Positions 57,978 through 64,000 of a stretch of DNA of 64,000 bases are shown here, in pieces. Every line of letters begins with the position of its first letter. The first letter of the stretch is position 1. This DNA comes from Lachnospiraceae bacterium. Its GTDB lineage: Bacteria > Bacillota > Clostridia > Lachnospirales > Lachnospiraceae. A program made the position numbers and the translations under genes. The notes under the pieces were generated by a model. That model was not told where the DNA came from and searched no databases. It was given only the letters and a program-made list of their open reading frames with translations. The DNA is taken from positions 1 to 64,000 of the forward strand of contig SVEK01000013.1 of assembly GCA_015057405.1 (NCBI GenBank), written 5' to 3'.

Positions 57978-58886
57978 ATGCGTAATATTGCAAAGAAAAC
58001 ACCGCTTGATGTTTTGCCGGATTCAATGAGGGAGAATATAATGGAGGAGCTGTTTGAAGATGAAAAAATATTTGAAATAAGAATTCGTGTAAAGAGACGT
58101 GTATTTGTTATTACTGATAAAAGAGAATTTGAGATATGCTGCTTTGTTAAAGAGGACACTATATGTGAAATACTGGAATATGCAACATGCCATTCGTTAT
58201 ATGCATATGAAGAAGCTGTGAGAAACGGATATATTACCATGGAGGGCGGACATAGAATCGGTATGGCAGGACAAGTTGTAATTGAGAATAATACAGTAAA
58301 AACCATAAAAAATATATCTTCTTTAAATATACGATTTGCAAATGAAATTACAGGTGTGGCAGATGAACTTTTGAAATATGTAATTGATGACGGAAAAATA
58401 TGCAATACACTTATTGTTTCGCCGCCGGGATATGGTAAGACAACTGTCTTGAGAGATCTTGTAAGGATTACTTCAGGAAAAAAGATTAATAATCATAATC
58501 TCAATGTGGCTGTTATAGATGAAAGGAGTGAAATTGCAGCGTCTTATAATGGTGTGCCGCAGAACGATGTAGGAATGAATACTGATGTGCTTGATGGATG
58601 TCCGAAAGCTGAAGGGATGATAATGGTTATCAGAGCACTTGCACCGGATATTTTGGTTATTGATGAACTTGGTCTGGAGAATGATGTTTTATCTTTGAAA
58701 TATGCATTAAACTGCGGATGTCATGTGTTTGCAACTATCCATGGCGAGTCGATAGAAGGTGCAATGAGACGGCCGGTGGTAAAAGATATATTCGAGGACA
58801 GGTTGTTCGATGTATACATAGTGCTGGGTGAAAAGAAAGGCGTTGTTGAGGGTATATATAATGCCGATTTGATAAGGATTGGATAA
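57978..58886 (+). CDS. spoIIIAA: Stage III sporulation protein AA (ATPase)
   Basis: GGHRIGMAGQVV, SPPGYGKTTVLRDL, DILVIDELG; first gene of canonical operon. Confidence 0.95.
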   Translation: MRNIAKKTPLDVLPDSMRENIMEELFEDEKIFEIRIRVKRRVFVITDKREFEICCFVKEDTICEILEYATCHSLYAYEEAVRNGYITMEGGHRIGMAGQVVIENNTVKTIKNISSLNIRFANEITGVADELLKYVIDDGKICNTLIVSPPGYGKTTVLRDLVRITSGKKINNHNLNVAVIDERSEIAASYNGVPQNDVGMNTDVLDGCPKAEGMIMVIRALAPDILVIDELGLENDVLSLKYALNCGCHVFATIHGESIEGAMRRPVVKDIFEDRLFDVYIVLGEKKGVVEGIYNADLIRIG

Positions 58887-58889
58887 AGT

Positions 58890-59405
58890 ATGATAAAGAT
58901 TCTTGGAATGATATTTGTTGTATGCTCGACAACAATGATGGGTTTAGCATATAGTAACCGTCTGAATGAACGCCTGTGCGATATTAGAAAGATTCAAAAA
59001 TCAGTTGTGTTGCTTCGCGGAGAAATCAGATATAAGGGCTCAATGCTTGCGGAAGCATTTGTGAGTGTGGGAACAAAAAGCGATAGAACTATTTCTGAAT
59101 TTTATATTTCTCTTGGAAATGAAATTCGGAATAATACAGTAAAATCCATGTCTGATATGGTGCATGATTGCATAGTATATATCGATAAAACAAATCTCAG
59201 AGAGACAGATGTGGCACATTTTGCTGAATTTATAGGTAATCTCGGTTACCTTGATAAAGAGATGCAGATGTCACATATACAACTTTTTCTCGAGCAATTT
59301 GAAAACAACAAGGAAGATAGTCTGGAACAGATAAAAATGAACAGCAAGTTGTACAAGTATATGGGAGTGGCAATAGGAATAATGGTTTGCCTTCTGATTG
59401 GATAA
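58890..59405 (+). CDS. spoIIIAB: Stage III sporulation protein AB
   Basis: Operon position, size and sequence. Confidence 0.92.
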   Translation: MIKILGMIFVVCSTTMMGLAYSNRLNERLCDIRKIQKSVVLLRGEIRYKGSMLAEAFVSVGTKSDRTISEFYISLGNEIRNNTVKSMSDMVHDCIVYIDKTNLRETDVAHFAEFIGNLGYLDKEMQMSHIQLFLEQFENNKEDSLEQIKMNSKLYKYMGVAIGIMVCLLIG

Positions 59406-59448
59406 GAACTTGTGGGAAGGAGCAAAGGCATCAATGCCTTAACAGATA

Positions 59449-59646
59449 ATGGAAATAAATATTTTGTTTAGGATAGCGGCTGTGGGAATTCTGGTTTCTG
59501 TAATTAACCAGATATTAAAACAAAGTGGAAGAGATGAGTATGCATTTCTTATAAGTATAACAGGTCTTATATTGGTCTTGTATTGGGTTGTACCCTACAT
59601 ATATGACTTGTTTGAGACAATAAAGAATTTGTTTGTATTTACATAG
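59449..59646 (+). CDS. spoIIIAC: Stage III sporulation protein AC
   Basis: 65 aa, ILFRIAAVGILVSVINQILKQSGRDEYAFLISITGLILVL. Confidence 0.95.
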   Translation: MEINILFRIAAVGILVSVINQILKQSGRDEYAFLISITGLILVLYWVVPYIYDLFETIKNLFVFT

Positions 59647-59653
59647 GTGGAGT

Positions 59654-60040
59654 ATGGATATTATAAATATTGCAATTTTAGCTATAACAGGTACGGTTAT
59701 TTCGTTGCTTATAAAGCAGACAAGACCTGAGTTGGCATTTGTATTAATTTTTGTATGCTCAATAATGATTTTTTCTTTTGGTATTTCCAAGATAACATCA
59801 GTAATAGAACTTATTAAAAACATGAATGGCTACATAGATATTAATGAGAAATATATAGGGTATATAGTGAGAATAATAGGGATTTCGTATGTTGCAGAGA
59901 TTGCATCTGATTTATGCAAGGATGCAGGACATGGAGCCATGGCTTCGCAGGTTGAAATATTCGGAAAGATATCGATACTGGCTATAAGCATGCCTGTTGT
60001 TACGGCGCTTATCGAAACAATAACGGACATGCTGGGTTAG
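59654..60040 (+). CDS. spoIIIAD: Stage III sporulation protein AD
   Basis: Operon position; AILAITGTVISLLIKQTRPELAF. Confidence 0.94.
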   Translation: MDIINIAILAITGTVISLLIKQTRPELAFVLIFVCSIMIFSFGISKITSVIELIKNMNGYIDINEKYIGYIVRIIGISYVAEIASDLCKDAGHGAMASQVEIFGKISILAISMPVVTALIETITDMLG

Positions 60041-60052
60041 AGGTGTTGGTTT

Positions 60053-61156
60053 ATGAGAAAGGTTTGTTTTTTTATTTTACTGTTGATATTCCTATTGAGT
60101 CGTAAAGAGAATATACGGGCGGAGATGTTCGAGTTCGGAGATGCCCAGAATGTTATGGATAAATACTCGGATGCAGGTTTTGATATAAGTGAAACATTTG
60201 AAAATGCCAAGTCGGGGGACAGCTACGAAGGTATAGAAAAAATATTGTACGGTTTAAAAGGATATCTGACCGATGAAATAAGCAGCAATAAAAAAGCCAT
60301 TATTGTTATTATCTTAATTGCCGTCGGAAGTGCTGTACTTACCAATTTTGCTGTGGCTTTTGGGAATGAATCTGTGTCGGAAACCGGGAATATGATGTCA
60401 TATATGATTATGACAGGGTATATGCTTGCGGGATTTTCGCTTATATTGACAGTTGCAAGAGATGCGGTAATGGGAATATGTGATTTTTTCAGAGCATTGA
60501 TTCCGTCGTATTTTTTGTCTGTAGGTCTTACGGGAGCAGGGACAAGCGCGGTGGGATTTTATGAGGTTGCACTAATTATGCTTTATGTGGTCAATAAGAT
60601 TCTGCTTAATGTTATGATTCCGGCAGTGCTGATTTATGTGGTGGTGATGATAGTAAACAGTATCAATTCCCGAGATTATCTTTCAAAATTTGCAGAGCTT
60701 GTCCAACTGGCAATTGTCTGGGGGCTTAAGGGTATAACAGGCGTTGTTATAGGCATAAATGTCATTCAAAGCATGATTCTGCCGTCTGTGGATGCGGTGG
60801 AAGGGAAGACAATTACAAAGGTAATAAGGATGATTCCGGGAATAGGCGGAGGTGCGGAAAGCATTGCCGACCTGATTATAGGTTCAGGTGCGCTTATTAA
60901 GAATGCCATCGGCACAACCGTGATTATCGGGATGATTATTATATTTGCGGTTCCTGCAGTAAAATTAATAATATATATATTTATGTACAAGATAACCGGT
61001 GCAATTCTGCAACCGATATCTGAAAAAAACACAATAGGATGCATAGACGCTGTGATAGATGGCGCGAAATTACTTTTCAGAATAATGTTATATTCCGTAG
61101 CATTATTTGCTGTAAGTATAGCTGTTATCTGCATGGCAACAAATATAAAATATTAA
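60053..61156 (+). CDS. spoIIIAE: Stage III sporulation protein AE
   Basis: Operon position; multi-TM protein with SpoIIIAE signature regions. Confidence 0.94.
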   Translation: MRKVCFFILLLIFLLSRKENIRAEMFEFGDAQNVMDKYSDAGFDISETFENAKSGDSYEGIEKILYGLKGYLTDEISSNKKAIIVIILIAVGSAVLTNFAVAFGNESVSETGNMMSYMIMTGYMLAGFSLILTVARDAVMGICDFFRALIPSYFLSVGLTGAGTSAVGFYEVALIMLYVVNKILLNVMIPAVLIYVVVMIVNSINSRDYLSKFAELVQLAIVWGLKGITGVVIGINVIQSMILPSVDAVEGKTITKVIRMIPGIGGGAESIADLIIGSGALIKNAIGTTVIIGMIIIFAVPAVKLIIYIFMYKITGAILQPISEKNTIGCIDAVIDGAKLLFRIMLYSVALFAVSIAVICMATNIKY

Positions 61157-61166
61157 AGGAGTATAA

Positions 61167-61742
61167 ATGCTTGAATATGTAAAAGAAATTGCGATTTTTC
61201 TTATATTTTCCCAGGCGGTAATGAGTCTTATTCCAAAGAAACGATATAATAAATATATGAGGCTGTTTTTGGGTGCGATTCTTATTGTCCTGATTGTAAG
61301 GCCGATAAATGATTTTTTTTACGGAACGTTTGAATTTGATAAAATTCTTAGTGATATTGAGTATGGACGGGAGATATCAGAACTTGAAAAAAATATTAAC
61401 GGAGCTGATGAATATCTGTCCGGGAAGGCCATGGAATCTTATGAGATACTCATTGCCGGAAAAATTGATGAAATAGTCGCAGATAAAGGTTATGAATGTA
61501 AAAAATGTGATGTTGAGTTTGAGGAAAATGAAGGACAGTATAATATAAAACGAATTGCAGCGGAGTTGACAGTAATGCCGGCAAGCAAGGGTGAGGTTAT
61601 TGTTGATAAAGTAGTAATTAATGTGTTTGATGATAGGGAAATATATGATTCGGATGATATGGCAGAGGTAAAAAAGCTTATTAGTGAGGAATATGAGATT
61701 GGCACGGAATATATTTCTGTCAATATAAGGAGTAATAGATGA
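61167..61742 (+). CDS. spoIIIAF: Stage III sporulation protein AF
   Basis: Operon position. Confidence 0.9.
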   Translation: MLEYVKEIAIFLIFSQAVMSLIPKKRYNKYMRLFLGAILIVLIVRPINDFFYGTFEFDKILSDIEYGREISELEKNINGADEYLSGKAMESYEILIAGKIDEIVADKGYECKKCDVEFEENEGQYNIKRIAAELTVMPASKGEVIVDKVVINVFDDREIYDSDDMAEVKKLISEEYEIGTEYISVNIRSNR

Positions 61743-62329
61743 ATAAGGATAATAAACATGTTAAAGTGAATATTTCGTCGATAACAAAATGGTTTAAAGA
61801 TAAAAATATCGGAACAGATAAAATGTTATTGCTCGGTCTTGCCGGTGTAATATTAATTATCAGCCCTATGTTCTCGGGTAAAAAGAATAACAGTAATAAT
61901 GAGGCATCAACTACCGCCGTAAATTATGAAATGACATGTAAAGAGTATGCCAAATATATGGAAGAACGTGTGTGTGAAATAATAAAAAATGTCGAAGGTG
62001 CCGGAAATGTAAAGGTTATGATTAATTTTAAGAGTACCTCCGAAAAGATTGTACTTACCGAATCGCCGTATTCATATAATGAAACAAATGAAGAAGACGG
62101 AGCAGGTGGATTTAGAACGATCTATGAAGAAAACAATGAAGAAAAGGTAATATATGATTCGGATGATTCGCCTTATATAACAAAGGAGGTGCTTCCTGAG
62201 ATCCTGGGGGTGGCAGTAATTGCGGACGGTGGTGAAAATCCGGTTGTAAAGGAAAAAATAATTAATGTAATAAAGGCATTATTTGACTTATCAATCAATA
62301 AAATAGCAGTAGTAGGTAATGGAGGTTGA
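61739..62329 (+). CDS. spoIIIAG: Stage III sporulation protein AG
   Basis: Operon position; LEEILGVAVIADGG-like region (LPEILGVAVIADGGENPVVKEKI). Confidence 0.92.
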   Translation: MNKDNKHVKVNISSITKWFKDKNIGTDKMLLLGLAGVILIISPMFSGKKNNSNNEASTTAVNYEMTCKEYAKYMEERVCEIIKNVEGAGNVKVMINFKSTSEKIVLTESPYSYNETNEEDGAGGFRTIYEENNEEKVIYDSDDSPYITKEVLPEILGVAVIADGGENPVVKEKIINVIKALFDLSINKIAVVGNGG

Positions 62330-63024
62330 ATATGAAAGTTATTCTAAGAAAAAATCAGGTAATAATTACGATTTTGGCGGCTCTTATTGCGGTTGCAGGT
62401 TACTTGAATTATGTAGATAATAATGCAAACCGATTGGCCGATACGGTGGATGCGACAACTACATACAATAATTCGGGAATTAATGATGAAGATGTGGATA
62501 TATCGGATATATCAGATGCAGATATACAGGCGGGACAGAATGAACCATCAGGAGAGGAAACTGCATCAGGAGAAGAAACCACATCAGGTAACGAGAGTGA
62601 AGATATTGTAAGTAATGATTCGGATATCATTGCAGAACCGGGGCAGGCAATAATTGTAAACGGAACAAGTACACTTAATTTTGCCATTACGGCAAGACTT
62701 TCAAGAGAGCAGGTTAGGGCAGGCAATAAGGAACTGCTTATGACAATTATTAACAATGAAAATGTAACAGATGAGGAAAAACAGGAAGTTATTCAACAGC
62801 TGATTTCGCTTACTGAGAATGCAGAGAAGGAAAATGCTGCGGAAACATTACTTGATGCAAAAGGATATGACAATGCTGTGGTAACGATTACAAGCAGTGG
62901 TGTGGATGTCGTCGTGGGTGCCGGTGAGCTTACAGATGTTCAGAGAGCGCAGATTGAGGATGTGGTAAAAAGAAAAGCAGAAGTGTCTGCCGATAAGATT
63001 ACCATAACAACATTTAGTGAATAA
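62326..63024 (+). CDS. spoIIIAH: Stage III sporulation protein AH
   Basis: Operon position; single TM and C-terminal ring-building domain. Confidence 0.92.
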   Translation: MNMKVILRKNQVIITILAALIAVAGYLNYVDNNANRLADTVDATTTYNNSGINDEDVDISDISDADIQAGQNEPSGEETASGEETTSGNESEDIVSNDSDIIAEPGQAIIVNGTSTLNFAITARLSREQVRAGNKELLMTIINNENVTDEEKQEVIQQLISLTENAEKENAAETLLDAKGYDNAVVTITSSGVDVVVGAGELTDVQRAQIEDVVKRKAEVSADKITITTFSE

Positions 63025-63172
63025 TTTATAATTAAAGATGTTGCATTTATATGCATTTTTGGTATAATATACTTAATAGTTTTTAGATTGTGGTCCTTGA
63101 TAAATTTGTTGTTTTATGTATATTTATGTAGGGAAATCTTAAACAAATTTCGCAGATACAGGAGGTACTATT

Positions 63173-63529
63173 ATGAAAAATAATTATATAGACGAAAAAA
63201 TCGGTGAAGTAAGAATTGCTGATGATGTGGTGGCTGTTATTGCCGGTATTGCCACTATGGAGGTTGACGGAGTTGCTTCTATGGCAGGTAATATCACAAA
63301 GGAGATTATTTCAAAGCTTGCCATGAAGAATCTTTCAAAGGGTGTTAAGGTAGAAGTTTTTGATGGTACGGTTACAGCATATCTTGCTATTTATGTTAAA
63401 TATGGTTTTAATATTCCTGAGATATCAAAACTTGTTCAGGATAAAGTTAAAAACTCTATTGAAAACATGACCGGACTTGAAGTTACAGGTGTTCATATCA
63501 GTATTGCCGGGGTAACTGTAGAAAAATAA
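63173..63529 (+). CDS. Asp23/Gls24 family envelope stress protein
   Basis: GEVRIADDVVAVIAGIATMEVDGVASMAG. Confidence 0.95.
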   Translation: MKNNYIDEKIGEVRIADDVVAVIAGIATMEVDGVASMAGNITKEIISKLAMKNLSKGVKVEVFDGTVTAYLAIYVKYGFNIPEISKLVQDKVKNSIENMTGLEVTGVHISIAGVTVEK

Positions 63530-63540
63530 TTTTGATTTGT

Positions 63541-63565
63541 AGGGAATGACTTTCGGTCATTCCCT
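63541..63565 (+). other. Perfect 10-bp hairpin AGGGAATGAC-TTTCG-GTCATTCCCT
   Basis: No 3' U-tract immediately after; between asp23-like gene and nusB. Confidence 0.7.
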
Positions 63566-63606
63566 AAGATATCTTTTAGGTGTAATTTACACGGAAGGGA
63601 CTTACT

Positions 63607-64000
63607 TTGAAGAGACGAGATTTAAGAATTAACACATTTATGATGCTTTTTTTGACACAATTTCATGATGAAGCAGAGCTTGAGAACCAGTACGAACTTT
63701 TCTGCGAACAGATTGAGAATCTTGAAGAAAGTGACAATGCATATATTCATGACAGGGTATTTGATATCATTTCAAAACTTGATGTTATTGATAAGGAAAT
63801 ATCCGAAAAGACGGTTGATTGGGAGATAAGCAGAATGGCAAAGGTTGATCTTACCATTTTAAGACTCGCTTATTATGAAATCAAATTCGATGATGATGTT
63901 CCTGAAAATGTTGCAATAAATGAAGCTGTTGAGATAGCAAAGATATACGGAGGAGACAATTCGCCGTCATTTGTTAACGGTGTTCTGGCGAAGCTTGTAA
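63607..64000 (+). CDS. nusB: Transcription antitermination protein NusB (truncated by window end), TTG start
   Basis: DLTILRLAYYEIKFDDDVPENVAINEAVEIAKIYGGDNSPSFVNGVLAKL. Confidence 0.93.
   Translation, partial: MKRRDLRINTFMMLFLTQFHDEAELENQYELFCEQIENLEESDNAYIHDRVFDIISKLDVIDKEISEKTVDWEISRMAKVDLTILRLAYYEIKFDDDVPENVAINEAVEIAKIYGGDNSPSFVNGVLAKLV

Noticed and set aside
1-64000. tRNA or rRNA genes
   Set aside because: No tRNA-like cloverleaf with CCA or rRNA motif noticed by eye; a tRNAscan/Infernal run would be needed to exclude them.

Overview
The window is a 64 kb, low-GC chromosomal segment from a spore-forming Lachnospiraceae-like Firmicute (family inferred from protein types). Most of it is housekeeping: T-box-pheST, dtd, queA, aroA, an anaerobic RNR activase, NrdR-box-nrdD-trxB, T-box-leuS, mraY-like, a type IV pilus-like cluster (pilC/gspF...pilT), pepP, murF-like-ddl, a subtilase, a P-type ATPase, PocR-GGDEF, an atypical flagellin, icd, a 1222-aa Ig-like (BIG2) surface protein, rlmH, an ECF sigma/beta-propeller pair, trxA, AraC-GGDEF, the complete spoIIIAA-AH operon, asp23-like and a truncated nusB. 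The most unusual region is 47.99-51.98 kb, directly downstream of rlmH. The last codons of rlmH (GAACCATACCACAAGTAG, ...EPYHK*) recur as four direct repeats. These bound two apparently non-autonomous cassettes arranged in tandem. This resembles the rlmH/orfX 3'-end attachment logic of staphylococcal SCC elements, but no recombinase is present in the window. Each cassette ends with a ~460-bp duplicated module containing an unannotated 27-29 aa hydrophobic peptide and a convergent antisense RNA, which looks like a type I toxin-antitoxin locus. It is followed by paired hairpins with a shared ACGGAG loop. Cargo is a VbhA/Fic pair whose fic has an in-frame stop, and a sigma factor fused to a large HTH-containing domain. 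Other notable items are a 336-bp imperfect palindrome upstream of leuS, an NrdD fused to a redoxin domain, a consensus sigma-28-type promoter before the BIG2 protein, and a Cys/Gly-rich small-protein cluster. All calls come from reading sequence and motifs; no database search was run.
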